Assembly: GCF_002099425.1 (NCBI RefSeq)
Contig: NW_018343964.1
Coordinates: 1,040,501 to 1,104,500, forward strand
Length of the DNA: 64,000 bases
Direction: 5' to 3'
From: Phascolarctos cinereus
Lineage: Eukaryota > Chordata > Mammalia > Diprotodontia > Phascolarctidae
Position numbers and translations under genes: made by a program. Shown piece by piece: positions 44,946-55,589 of the stretch. A model generated the notes under the pieces. The model searched no databases, had not been told where the DNA came from, and was given only the letters and a program-made list of their open reading frames with translations. Position 1 is the stretch's first letter. Each line of letters starts with the position of its first letter.

Positions 44946-45348
44946 CAAGTTAGATTTTTATACCTAACTGATTATATTATGCCCTTCTTGAGCCAAATCT
45001 GATGAGAGTAAGGTTCAAACAATGCTCCCCCCTTCTTTCCCTCTGCTGTAATAGGATTTTATGTCTTTTCCTGTAATGTAATTTACCCTTGTCTGCCTCC
45101 TCCTTTCTCAGTACATTTTCTAAGATCAGATTGATCCACTTATTTTGATCCATTTATCCCACTTGATTAGATTTTTTTTTATCATTACATCAAAGTCAAC
45201 TAATATCCACCCTCTTTATGTATACTCCTTTAAAAGGTGTAATAACAATACAGTTCTCAAGGGTTGCAAGTTCATATTCCCTTGTAGGGGTTTAAACAGC
45301 CCCCCCCTTATTAACAACATATTGTATCTTTCTGTCCCATTTACCTTT

Positions 45349-46317
45349 TTAAGTCCTTCTTGAGTCCTGTACTTGAAGATCAAATTTTTTGTTGAGCTCT
45401 GGTCTTTTTATCAGGAAAGTTTGGAAGTCTCCTATTTGTTGAATATCCACCTCCTCCCTTGAAAAATGATGCTCATTTTTGCTGGGTAATTGATCCTTGG
45501 CTGCATTCCAAGCTCCTTTGCCTTATGGAATATCATGTTCCATGCCCTGCGTCTTTTAATGTAGAAGCTGCAAGGTCCTGTGTAATCCTGACTGTGGTTC
45601 CATGATATTTAAATTGTTTCTTTCTGGCTGCTTGCAGCACCTTCTCTTTCATCTGGTAATTTTGGAATTTTGCTATTATATTCTTGGCATTGTCAATTTG
45701 GGATCTCTTTCAGGTGGTGATCGGTGGATTCTTTCTATGGTTATTTTCCCTTCTGGTTCTAGGACTTCGGCAGTTTTCCTTTATGATTTCCTGAAAGATA
45801 CTGTCCAGGCTTTTTTTTCATCATGATTTTCAGGTAGTCCAATAATTTTTAAATTGTCTCTCCTGAGTGATTTTCCAGGTCGTTGTTTTACTGATGAGGT
45901 ATTTTACATTTTCATCTATTTTTTCATTTTTTGTTTCTGTTTGACTGATTCTTGCTCTCTCATAGAGACATTAGTTTCCATTTGTCCAATTCAAGTTTTT
46001 AACAGATTGTTTTCTTTTGTTAGTTTTTGTACTTCCTTCTTCAGTTGGCCAATTGTGTTTTTTAGGGACTTGTTTTCTTCAGTGTATTTTTTTTCCAATT
46101 GGCCAATTATTTTTGAAGGACTCTTTACCTCTCTCATTTGACTATTAAAATCCTTCTTGAGCTCTTCTAAGAAGGCTTTTTGGGCTTCAGACCAGTTCAT
46201 ATTCCCTTTTGTTGTTGCAGATGTGGGTTTGTTGACAATGTTGTCCTCTTCAGAATTTCTGTCTTGATCTTCACTCTTCTCATAATATGAATCTATGGTA
46301 CGTTTCTTTTTACTCAT
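45349..46317 (-). pseudogene. L1 ORF1 protein, nearly full-length remnant
   Basis: ORF1p is the trimeric RNA-binding chaperone of L1. The start MSKKKRTIDSYYEKSED (ATG at 46317) opens a 108-codon intact frame. Residues about 40-108 are a heptad coiled coil (IIGQLEKKYTEENKSLKN, TIGQLKKEVQKLTKENNL), the trimerisation part. After frame changes the RRM follows at 45830-45590: KITIERIHRSPPERD, IIAKFQNYQMKEKVLQAAR, TVRITQDLAASTLK. The carboxy-terminal domain is KELGMQPRINYPAKMSIIF, ending at a stop near 45349. Domain order and the 323-codon span match L1 ORF1p (338 residues in human). It is closed by stops or frameshifts. Confidence 0.85.
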
Positions 46318-47130
46318 GGTGTTTCTTTATTCCCTGGCCTTTAAAGAGATTGAGCTCTCCTGCTGGGGAACAGAGGGTACTGACCCAAGCTTCTTGAGTT
46401 GGAAGCCTAGGTCTTGGTCACTGGCTTTGCATGCTGGGGCCTCTTATGCTGGGAATTGGAGGCTGTAAGTTTCTGGCAGCTTACCTCGTGTTGGGCTGGA
46501 ATCATGAAGACTGGAACTTTCAGGCAATTCTAGGTTGCCTGCTTTTCCTTTCCTTTAGCTTTCTTCAGCTCCTTTGAGATGGGTGCTGCAGGGTGTTTAT
46601 CTGCCTGAGGCTCCCTGCAGTGTGTCTCTCATTTCTGCTAATACACTGGGAGATTCCTTTGTGGTGGAGTGCCAAGGCTCCTGGTGGTTTTCTGAGCTGC
46701 TTTCCACCAGTTCCCCCCACCCTCAGTGAGGCACTTGGAGGTCCACGTGTTGGTGTTTGCCTGGTCTACCACCTGGGCTTCAGGATTTCTTCACAATTGG
46801 AGGCTGCAAAGCCCTGACAGCTCACCTGGTGTTGGATTGGAATCAGCAAGGCTGGGGCTTTAGGAAGCCTTTAGGTTGTTTTCTTCACCTCCTTTCAGAT
46901 GAATGCAGCAGGGCACTTATCTGCCTGGGGCTCCTTGTAGTTCTGCCTCCCTTATTTTTGCTGAGGCACTGGGAGACCTGTTTGCTGGGCTGCTGCACTG
47001 CTGCTCCCCATTTTTCTTGTAGTTCAGGTGTTCCAGGGTTTTTTTCTGGGGTGATATTTTCTGGGTTTTCAGTGGTTGATAGGGGACAGTAAGAGCAACT
47101 ACCTTTTCACTCTGCCATCTTGGCTCCCCA
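46318..47130 (-). promoter_or_regulatory. L1 5' UTR / internal promoter region
   Basis: An 813-bp leader, GC-richer than anything around it, as for L1 internal promoters. It contains two similar sub-blocks: CAGCTCCTTTGAGATGGGTG with CTGCCTGAGGCTCCCTGCAG (46566-46620) is echoed by CACCTCCTTTCAGATGAATG with CTGCCTGGGGCTCCTTGTAG (46887-46940). This suggests tandem monomer-like units of about 320 bp, a promoter design known from rodent L1. Confidence 0.6.
47114..47122 (-). promoter_or_regulatory. YY1 site at L1 5' terminus
   Basis: Read on the minus strand, GGAGCCAAGATGGC lies eight or so bases from the element's start and is identical to the 14 bases at the start of human L1, where CAAGATGGC binds YY1 and fixes the transcription start. 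Confidence 0.72.
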
Positions 47131-47712
47131 AGATTTTCCTAATGCACAGGTAGACCATGTCATCTCTTCCTCCCCCCCCCATTTAATAGTTGTTTCCTAT
47201 TGCCTCCAGAATCAAATATGAAACCCTGTGTTTCATGAAACCTTCATAACCTGTCTCTCTCTCCTTCCTAGATTTCTTAAATCTTAGAAATCCTTTTGTA
47301 CAATTGAATTACTCCTTGATGCTCCTGATTCCAATCATTTTACACTGGCTGTCCCTCATGCCTGGAATTCTCTCTCCTTTCATTTCTGCCTTCTGCCTTC
47401 CTTGACTTCCTTCAAGGCCTAGATAAAGTCTCATCTACCATAAGCCCTTTCTGATTACCCCTTAAGTAATTACCCCTTAACCTCTCCAATTTGTCCCATA
47501 TATATATATATCTTGACTGAATAGAGTTTTTTGTATGTTGTCTCTCACCTTACACTGGGAGCTCTTTGATTTCAAGGATTATCTTTGTTTTTCTTTTTTG
47601 CTTGTAGTTTGGTTGGTTGTTATTTTTTTTCATTTCTTTGTAACATCAGGTGTTAGCACAGAGCATAGCAAGTAGTAAGCATCTAATAAAAGCTTGCTGA
47701 CTGAGTGATGAA
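47131..47712 (+). mobile_element. L2, right part, after the nested L1 derivative
   Basis: AGATTTTCCTAATGCACAGG, AATCAAATATGAAACCCTGT, GGCTGTCCCTCATGCCTGGA, TTCCTTCAAGGCCTAGATAA, ACTGGGAGCTCTTTGATTTC, and a terminal AAGCATCTAATAAAAGCTTG. Contains a (TA)n patch at 47500. Confidence 0.87.
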
Positions 47713-47734
47713 CAAGGTATAATGGCACTGTTAT

Positions 47735-47935
47735 TTAGGCTAGCAGTCCTGATGACTTGCATTCAGATCCTACCTCTGACATTTACTAGCTGTGTGACCC
47801 TGAACAAATCATTTAGACTCCACGTGAGTCATGCAACTGCCTTGGATTTAATTATTAAGTCATAAACACATTACTATCTGCCTTAGTAGGAAGAGTTTCC
47901 ACACTTTATTCCTTATGCTGATGAAATCACAGCAG
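47735..47935 (+). mobile_element. tRNA/MIR-related SINE
   Basis: GCAGTCCTGATGACTTGCAT, TTTACTAGCTGTGTGACCCT, and a tail TAGGAAGAGTTTCCACACTT with TGATGAAATCACAG. Follows the L2 end directly. Confidence 0.7.
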
Positions 47936-48062
47936 TAATCTGGAAGTAGGATATGAAATGGTAGACACTGGAATCACAGAAACCAATTAAGAGGCTACTG
48001 CAATAATTCAAGGATTAGGTAATAAAAACCTGGATTATGTTTTGGCAAAAAAAAGAAAAAAA
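47936..48062 (-). mobile_element. L2 internal fragment, reverse
   Basis: AGAAACCAATTAAGAGGCTA-CTGCAATAATTCAAGGATTA fits the reverse of the L2 phrase TGGACTATTGCAATAGCCTCCTGGTTGGTC. Confidence 0.68.
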
Positions 48063-50055
48063 ATAGTGGAGACAAAAAGATGTGCAGATTCCCTGGTCTG
48101 CATTTATATTTAATTTCTATCAGAATATCTTAAATACAAAGATTTTAAAGACATGAATTTTTGTAGAGTTACCTAAAGTAACATTCTAGAGAAAGGGATA
48201 CTTTAGCCTTATATGTTATAGCTGCCCTGAGACATTAAGCAGCTGGCTAAAAAAAACCTAGTGATTTACTTAGTCAAAGATAAATCAATCTTTATATTTG
48301 GCAAGTACATTGGGGACCTGGAATACAGTCTTTCCCACTGTCTCTGCTTTCTTACTAATAATTTTGTTTTCACTGTCTACAGACAGGTATTTATTCTGCC
48401 ATGCAGATTTTAATGCATTTATGGGTAAAATTCTTTCCTTGTTTTTTTTTTTAATATGAGAGTTTCAAATATTATGAGCCCTTTCCCCACTTCTAATCAT
48501 AACACTGTGAAGTATTGACAAAAAAAGCCAATATAGAGCCTACTAAAAACAAGCTCTATTGTAATACTAACCTTTGAGAAATGAAAGTTTGTCCAAGTCT
48601 AAGCTATTTGAGTTATAAAAACTGATTTGGTACTCTGTCCCTAATATGGTCAAAAATTCACTTTTAGAAATTTACATGAGCTCAGTATTTACTCAGTCAA
48701 CTACATTATTCCATCAGTACTCCCCTAACATACATAAAATATTGATTTAGCCAGATTAAATATGGATATGTATATCAACCAAGTTTCTAGTAACATTTAA
48801 TTTGGTACCTCACAACTAGAGAGATTTGTACAAGTTGGAGGAGATCCAGACAGCAACACAACTAATTAAAAATGAGGTAGATACCGACAAGTAAAAGAGG
48901 ATTTTTTAAAAAGGCTATTAGGATGACTTAGACCTTGCAAGTAACAAGTGAAATTGTGTTGTACAACACTCTGATGATGAGCGAGTTTCTCTCCTCCCTG
49001 AAAGTAGGTCAGAAGACATTAGATTTATATATAGTATATGTGAACCATAGTTTATATATAATATGCATATATATAGACACATACATGTGCATAAATAGAT
49101 ATATAAATTATAGAAATACATATATGTGCATGAAGATATATTTTATATAGTGTATATATGTATATGCATATGTACATACATACATATGTACACATCCATC
49201 CAATAACACAAGATTTTATAAGAATCAAAAGAGATCATTTATGTAAAATAAAATTATTTTGGAGATCACATTTATTTTAATACTTCACTGATTATACCTC
49301 AAAGACATTCTCAAGATGACTCTCAAAATAGTCTATTTATAAACCCAAATTTAAATAACCTTAGGCAAATCTGTTTAATGTCTAGAAGTACATTCCAGCA
49401 CTATATTTCCCATTCTTTTTAGCCATGGACAGATATAGAAAATTAGGTGGGGAGTGGATGTGGATATGGAAGAAATATGGTAGAATCTGTATTAGCCAAG
49501 GTTAACACATACAAAGGATCTAACAAAATACAAAGTACATAACAGCATATAGAAAAGTACAACACTATCCATTTACTGGATATAAAGTTTATGTCCTAGC
49601 TATTAAAAAGTAATTATTTAATTATTGATTATTTGCTTGGCTTCTCTGATTTTTTTTTTAACATTTTGCAATGTTTTCTATGATCAATAGGGATAGGAAT
49701 TTGGCCTATGAAATAATTAGTTTACATATTGCCAAAAAGTTTTCCAAGGAAGTTTGAGCTAAAGTTTTGATTGTTTTTCTCCTCTTAATTCAACAGCAAG
49801 TAGTAGTATTCACATTTCATTTTCTTTACAGCATGAATTGAAACACACATTATATTAATGCAACATTCTAAAATTTGTCAAAATGGAAGTTGCTTAGTAT
49901 TGGTCAGTGAGCTTGACTTCAATTAGTGGGCAGACTTCACTCTTTTACCTTTTTGGAAACTTTGGAAAATATTTGTATCTTTCAAATCCTCCATTCCCTC
50001 TCCTTTTTTCACTCTTTTCAACTCTTTTCAACATTCTTTTCAACTTTCACTTCCA
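48063..50055. other. Unassigned AT-rich DNA with cryptic AT/AC repeats
   Basis: 2 kb without gene or named repeat. Cryptic TATATA/ACATAC sequence occupies about 49020-49195. Tandem CTTTTCAACT echoes occur at 50008-50050. Confidence 0.45.
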
Positions 50056-50059
50056 CTTT

Positions 50060-51885
50060 CACTGACAGTGCTTAGTAATCACATTTAACGGTCTCCATTC
50101 CCCATCCTTGACTGCCCAATTCCTTCTTCTCATTCCCCTCAATTCACCCCCCATCAATATCCTACCTCTAAACTATTGTACCTTTCACTATGCCCTCCAA
50201 AGGCAACAAACTTCAAAAGAATGTCTTTTCCTTTCCCATACTTTTCCTTTTTTGGCTCTCAATGAGATCTGGCTCCCACTTAATGACACAGACTCCCTAG
50301 CCACCCTTTCCAGCACTGTCTTCATTTTCACCCATTCCCACTATTCACTGGTCAGGATGAGGTTGCAATACTCTTTGCTCTCCATTGCCACTTTCAGGTG
50401 CTCTCCCTACCACCATCACTCAGCAATATCTTCTCCTTTGAAATTCCTACAATCCATATCTACCATTGGTAGTTGTTGTCTATACACCTCCAGGGCATTA
50501 TCCTTCCTTGGTCAATAATTTCAGTACCTATCCTGAAACCTTTGCTCTCAAACTACTGTACTAATACTAGGAGACTTAAATAAATGTGTTTATATTCCCT
50601 CAAACACTCCAACCTTCCAAATTCCTCAACTTACTTATTTCCCTTGAATTACTCCTCCAATCTATCTCAGCTACACACAAAGATGGTCACACAATAGACA
50701 TTTTTATCACCCACAAATGCACCACTTATTTTCATATTCATGACTTCTGAATTTCCCTTATATGATTACAAGCTGGCAGCATTCTATCTTCAAATTCTAC
50801 CCTCTGCCTTACATAAACAAACCCTGTTCTTTATCCATATTGTGACCTCCAACCCCATAACCCCTCAATTCTTTCCCAGGCCATCACCTTTGCACTAACC
50901 ACACTCTCTTCCTTTCCCCAACTTGACCCCTTAGTGAACCAGTCCAATCCCACATTGTCTAACTTTCTTGAGAATCTTGCCTCCCTACATATTATTTATT
51001 ATGTCCAGCTATGCCTCAGCCTTGGATCACTCTTACCATCGCCTTCTTACAACCCAAATGTCATCCTCAACTTCTCACACTCTCGTGCCCTCCATATCTA
51101 ATCTATTGCCAAGATCTTTCAATTTTATATTTGTAAAAGTTAACTCTTTCAAATATCCTGTGATACTGCAACTACCTTGGTATAAGCCCTTATATCTTCA
51201 TATTAGAATTGTTGCAATACACTGCTGGTTGGTCTGTCTGCCACAAGTCTCTTACCAATCCAATTCAACTTACCATCAGCTGCCAGTGGGGTTTTCCTAA
51301 AGCATAGGTCTGATCATGTCACTCTCTACTCAATAAACTCCAAGTCTCCCTGTCATCTCTAGGATCAAATATAAAATTGTCAGTTTGGCTTTCAAAGGAA
51401 ATCAAAACATATCCCTCTCCCATTTGATCATTCTAAACTTCTTGCACATTATATTCCCACACACACATACTTTTCTGATCAGTGACATTGGCCTCCTTGC
51501 TGTTCCTCAAAGAAGACACTCCATCTCAAGGCCCCAGGAACTTTCACTGGTTGTCCCTTGGGCATTGAATACTCTTCTTTCACATCTCGTCCTCCTGGCT
51601 TCCTTCAAGTCCCTGTTAAAACCCCACTTTCTATAGGAAGCCTTTTCTTATCCTTCTTAATTCTAGTGCTTTTCCTCTGTTGATTATTTTCCTCTGTTGA
51701 TTATTTCCGATTTACCTTTTCACAGCTTGTCTTGTTACATTTTTGCTTGCATGTTTTCTCCCCCATTAGTCTGTGAACTCCTTGAGGGCAGGGACTGACT
51801 TTTCCCTTTCTTCATATCCCTACTGGTTAGTGCCTTGTCTGGCATATAATACATGCATAATAAATGTTTATTGTCTGATTATGAG
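50060..51885 (+). mobile_element. L2 LINE with endonuclease region, RT core deleted
   Basis: The longest L2 in the window. A 136-codon frame (50108-50518) encodes part of the L2/CR1 endonuclease: ALNEIWLPLNDTDSLATL, FIFTHSHYS, IGSCCLYTSRALSFL, matching the family phrases ETWL-DTDSLA and VVYRPPG-FL. Remnants of LLGDLN follow at 50565. The sequence then passes from linker (LTPLVNQSNPTLSNFLENL region, 50920-50985) straight to the post-RT segment (YNPNVILNFSHS, 51035), so the RT core is absent. The 3' UTR is nearly complete, ending CTCCTTGAGGGCAGGGACTG and TAATAAATGTTTATTG. A short duplication of TTTCCTCTGTTGATTAT occurs at 51673-51705. Confidence 0.85.
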
Positions 51886-52194
51886 ACCTTTTGGTACATG
51901 AGGAAATAGTTCAACTCATAGAGGTGACATGAACTCACCAAGTATGTCCAGATGTTTTCTTGTGTCTTCTTGATTATCTAGGGTTTCAACTTTTCATCCT
52001 GTACTTTCCAGTCCCAAAATAATTCTCCTTGGCAGAAAAGAAAAGAAAATATCAGGTGAGCAATTTTATGTTATCATCTTATTTATCCTGAGAAGCCATC
52101 TTGTCTTTGGCTCTACTCTTTCTCCAAAGATACCTGGGGGTGGAGGGCACCTAATTTTTTTCTATTTTCACCATTAGTATCAGTTCCTTCTGAG
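51886..52194. other. Spacer between two inverted L2 elements
   Basis: About 310 bp between L2 3' ends that point at each other. No feature recognised; an ACCTGGGGGTGGAGGGCACC patch lies at 52131. Confidence 0.5.
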
Positions 52195-53300
52195 TTTTAC
52201 AAGTCAACATACAATTATTTAGTGTCTACTGCATGCCAGGCACTATAATAAGTGATAAAGTACAAAGAAATGTAAAAGACAGTCCCTACCCTCAAAGAGC
52301 TCATAGTCTAATGAAGGAGATGACATTCAAACAACTTTAAACAATCAAGCTAAATGAATTAGAAATTAGAAATAATCAACAGATGGAGGGCATTAGAATT
52401 AAGTGGAATAGGGAAAAGCTTCTTAATGCAGGCAGAATTTTAACTGGGATTTAAAGGAAAGCAGAAGGCAGAAACAAAGATCAAGAACATTCTGGGCATG
52501 GGGGACAGGAAGTGAAAAATTCTTGGTGTCAGGAGATAGAGTGTCTTTTGCAAGGAGCAGCAAGGAGGTCACTGTCACTGGATCAAAGAGTAGATAGATA
52601 TGGGTGTAAGATGTAAAGTTGAAAAGGTAAAGAGGTGGGGAAGGTTGTGGAGGACTTTGAATGTTGAATAGAAAATCATTAGTAACTTTAGAGAGGGCAG
52701 TTTGGGTTGAATAATGAAGTTAGAAGCCAGACTGTAGAAAGTAAACAAGAAAGTAGGAGGAAATGAAGTGAGGCGTGTATTATAGAAAACCTTTTCAAAG
52801 AAATTAGTGATAAAAGGGAGAAGAAATGTGGAACAATAGTTGGAGTATGTGTGGGTGGATTCATTGAAGATTTTTTTGAGGATGTGAGACATATAGGAAT
52901 GCAAAAGAGGGAGATGATAGGGGAGGCAATCCACTGAGAAGGATGAGATGAAATGGGATCATTTGTGCATGTAGAGGGGTTGGCTTTAACAGAAGTGTGT
53001 GATAAGGAAGATGAAAGAGGAGAGAGCTGTCAGTGAATGGCCTTGATTTTTTTTCTTTGAAATGTGACACAATAATCTCATCTGAGTGAGTGGGGAGTTG
53101 GATATCTAGAAGAGGTTTGAGGAGGGATAAAAAAAAATTCAAGAGCAGCTGTGATGAGTATGATAGTAAGTTAATTAGAGAGGTGTTAAAAATTACCTTG
53201 CAGCAATGAGGGCCTAGTTGAGATAAAATAAATTTGTACTGGACACAATCAGCAAAATTTAATGATTTTCTCCAGCTTCATTCAGTAGCTCCTGTGTAAG
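52195..53300 (-). mobile_element. L2 LINE, reverse, RT mostly deleted
   Basis: The 3' end at 52195 (ATTTAGTGTCTACTGCATGC) faces the forward L2. Minus-strand frames give ORF2 linker residues at 52861-53142 (THSDEIIVSHFKEKKSRPFT, HAQMIPFHLILLSGLPPL) and RT motif 1-2 at 52700-52830 (YCSTFLLPFITNFFEKVF for the family NYRPISLLPFLSKFLEKV). Directly after LLMIFYST the sequence becomes post-RT segment (FKVLHNLPHLF), so motifs A-E are missing. Frames carry several stops. Confidence 0.83.
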
Positions 53301-53580
53301 AGTGAAGGTTAAGAGAGTGGGGCTTTGCAGTTTATGTGTTACAGGGACAAGGAACTCAAGTGAAGAAAACTGTAGAATTCAACTGCTTCTCCAATGGGTC
53401 AACAAGGGAAAGGGAAAATAATGTAGCCATTGTAAAAGTGATTATGGCCTGGGAAAGAACTAAGTGGTCAAAGGATTGGAGATTATAGCTTGGACAAAGA
53501 ACAGAATTAGTATGACAAGAACACTTTACAGATTGGTGCCAGACTTTCTAGCTGAAGAATCAAGTCACCCTAAGGGAGCA
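53301..53580. other. Unassigned DNA, possibly more L2
   Basis: CCAGCTTCATTCAGTAGCTC (53271) and further purine-rich text may extend the reverse L2 upstream, but I cannot place it firmly. Confidence 0.4.
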
Positions 53581-53584
53581 AAGA

Positions 53585-54375
53585 GGTAGCATGTGCCAGA
53601 CCAGCCAAACAACCATCACCTTGACCACCATTTCCCATCAGACTGTGATGGGGGCATCCCTGCTCCCCATAGCCTTAGGAATAGCAATATCCCCCGAATC
53701 ACCAGTTCCCATAGCCAATAATATCATTGTGAAGATAAGGGCAATCTTACTTATCACTACCAGGAATAGCTGCTGACCAATCACCGCCAACAGGCTGATA
53801 AGAATAAAATCTCTAAGAGTGGTAGCACCTCTCATAATACTATTCCTACTTAGAGCCCAGCACTCAGCCATTCAACCACAGAAGCAACTCTTGTGGAGAA
53901 TTAGCCAATCATCCCCACAAACTCTCAACCAATTTCCACATATGGGGCATGCACTCCAGGTGGCAAGGTGAGAGAAAGACAGAAGGCAGCATATGCCACC
54001 ACCAACACCTTGATTACCATCTCCTCTCAGACTGATGAAGAGAGCTTAAGGCTCTGAACCCAACAGCCTTGAGAGTATGATTAATTCCAGCCTTCCGTCA
54101 CCATCCTGTGAAATAACCCCTGGCATGGGACTGCAGTGGAGATGCAAACTGGTAACTATTCTTGCATGTGCTATAGATACAGTGAATGAAGACTCAGAAA
54201 TGGAAGTGCCACCAAAGTCCTTGGCACTGTCAAATTGTTCAATATCAGAAATTGATACTATTTTATCAATGGAAGTGACATAAAAGTAAAAGCATTTATA
54301 CATATTTTGCTGATGACCCCTAAGTGTCATGGGTCTTTTCCATCTGACTTGACAGCTGAAACTTTCCAAATGTGT
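53585..54375. other. Unexplained GC-richer segment with an internal repeat
   Basis: Noticeably richer in G and C than its surroundings. Two segments 400 bp apart, 53586-53650 and 53985-54038, are similar: both have GGYAGCATRTGCCA, an ACCTTGA-ACCAT core and TCAGACTG. Minus-strand frames of 77 (53638-53871, with a hydrophobic stretch LISLLAVIGQQLFLVVI) and 121 codons (54046-54411) overlap it. I do not recognise the products. A processed pseudogene, an unlisted repeat or a regulatory element are all possible. Confidence 0.4.
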
Positions 54376-54379
54376 TATC

Positions 54380-54505
54380 TTTACATTAGAATGTGAGCAC
54401 ATTGAGAGCAAAGACTTTCTTTGTTTCTATTTTGTCTGCATTGCTTAGCACAGTGCTTTGTACATTGTAAATGCTTAATGGATTCTTCATTCATTCATTT
54501 TTCAT
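54380..54505 (+). mobile_element. L2 3'-end fragment
   Basis: GAATGTGAGCACATTGAGAG, TTAGCACAGTGCTTTGTACA, and AAATGCTTAATGG at the end. Confidence 0.72.
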
Positions 54506-54559
54506 TACAATTCCTCCTCCACTCATAGTCTTCTATTCTACCTCTTCTTCTCTCATTAG

Positions 54560-54718
54560 TCAGAAAATAAACATTTGTTAAGGCCTACAATGTGTCCTGC
54601 ACCATGCTAAGCAATGAGGATACAAAAAAAAAGAAAGAAAGAAAGAAAGAAAGAAAGAAATGACTGTCACTGTCCTTAAGGAGCTCACAATCTAATGGGC
54701 TTAATGATGGTAAGATTC
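54560..54718 (-). mobile_element. L2 3' end, reverse, with (GAAA)n expansion
   Basis: AAACATTTGTTAAGGCCTAC, ATGCTAAGCAATGAGGATAC, then GAAA units, then AAGGAGCTCACAATCTAATG. The tetranucleotide array grew where the L2 has CAAAGAAAGGCAAA. Confidence 0.82.
54628..54660. repeat. (GAAA)n microsatellite
   Basis: About eight GAAA units, inside the reverse L2. Confidence 0.95.
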
Positions 54719-55108
54719 AGCTAAAAAATTTCAAATAAAGCATCTGTCTTTCTGTTTCCTCCCCATTAGCCAGAACTTAAGATTCTAGATATTTTGTGGT
54801 TCACAGTGTCAATTAAAACTCCTGTGTGTTTTCCTTTTAACTGTCCGTATTTCCTATGAACAAACAACATTTTTTTTACCAGTCAGACATAGAACACACT
54901 TAATTCATAACAAAGGTATTCTAATTATATCATCAATGTGACTAAACTAAAAAATATAATGCCTACTTTCCTGGCCCCTATCTATACATATTGAATGTAG
55001 GATCTCAAAAATACAAATATAAGCAGAGCAAAGAATGGATCATCATAGGAATCATGTGAGTGCTTTTGCACGTGGGGGACATGTGTGAACAGGGTATCTA
55101 TAATGCAC
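54719..55108. other. Unassigned AT-rich DNA
   Basis: No feature recognised. Confidence 0.5.
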
Positions 55109-55109
55109 A

Positions 55110-55412
55110 TACAGTCAATCAATCAATAAACATTTATTAAGCATGTGCTATGTGTCAGGCATTGTGCTAAGTGCTGGGGTAACAAGGAGACATTTCATGC
55201 CCACAAGGAGCTCACAATTCTAATGGAGGAGATAACAATATAGGATTAACAGGATATAATCAACAGAGAGAAAGCATTAGAATTAATAGGGGCTGCGAAG
55301 GGCTTCCTCTAGAAGATGGGATTTTGGATTGGGATTTAAAGCCAGGAAAGCTAATAGGTAAAGATGAGGGATTGTGAAAAGCATAAAGAAGAGCCAGAAA
55401 ATATGCTTATAG
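55110..55412 (-). mobile_element. L2 3' UTR, reverse, well preserved
   Basis: CAATCAATCAATAAACATTT-ATTAAGC at the terminus, GCATTGTGCTAAGTGCTGGG, CACAAGGAGCTCACAATTCT, AAGGGCTTCCTCTAGAAGAT. Confidence 0.87.
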
Positions 55413-55589
55413 CTGAGAGATGAGCATCTATAACTTGTTAGGAATTACCTCCCCACATTTTTTATGCCCTTTACTATCAAACTTCCTGCTATACTAACCA
55501 TTTTCTACTTCTTTAGAGGAAGCTAGTGCCATAATTCCAAACATGCCAAACTAAAAGAAGAGCAAGTAAAAATGGAAACCTAATAAAGC

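Larger units (their letters stand above)
44703..47130 (-). mobile_element. L1-derived ORF1-only (HAL1-like) element, complete, nested in L2
   Basis: A full insertion flanked by AGATTTTCCTA at 44692-44702 and 47131-47141, an exact 11-bp target duplication. Reading on the minus strand: 5' UTR 47130-46318, ORF1 46317-45349, then a purine-rich 3' region to 44703. No endonuclease or RT lies between ORF1 and the 3' end. At 2428 bp it is the same length as the independent copy at 3892-6319. Mobilisation would have depended on L1 ORF2 protein in trans, as proposed for HAL1. The 3' end has no long poly(A). Confidence 0.87.

Noticed and set aside
44505-45002. 165-codon forward frame with Ser/Phe/Pro-rich product
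   Set aside because: It reads the antisense of the polypurine 3' region of the L1 derivative at 44703-47130; the composition explains the lack of stops.
53638-53871. Possible small membrane protein or mitochondrial insertion
   Set aside because: The hydrophobic minus frame did not match any mitochondrial or host membrane protein I know; kept only as an unexplained segment.
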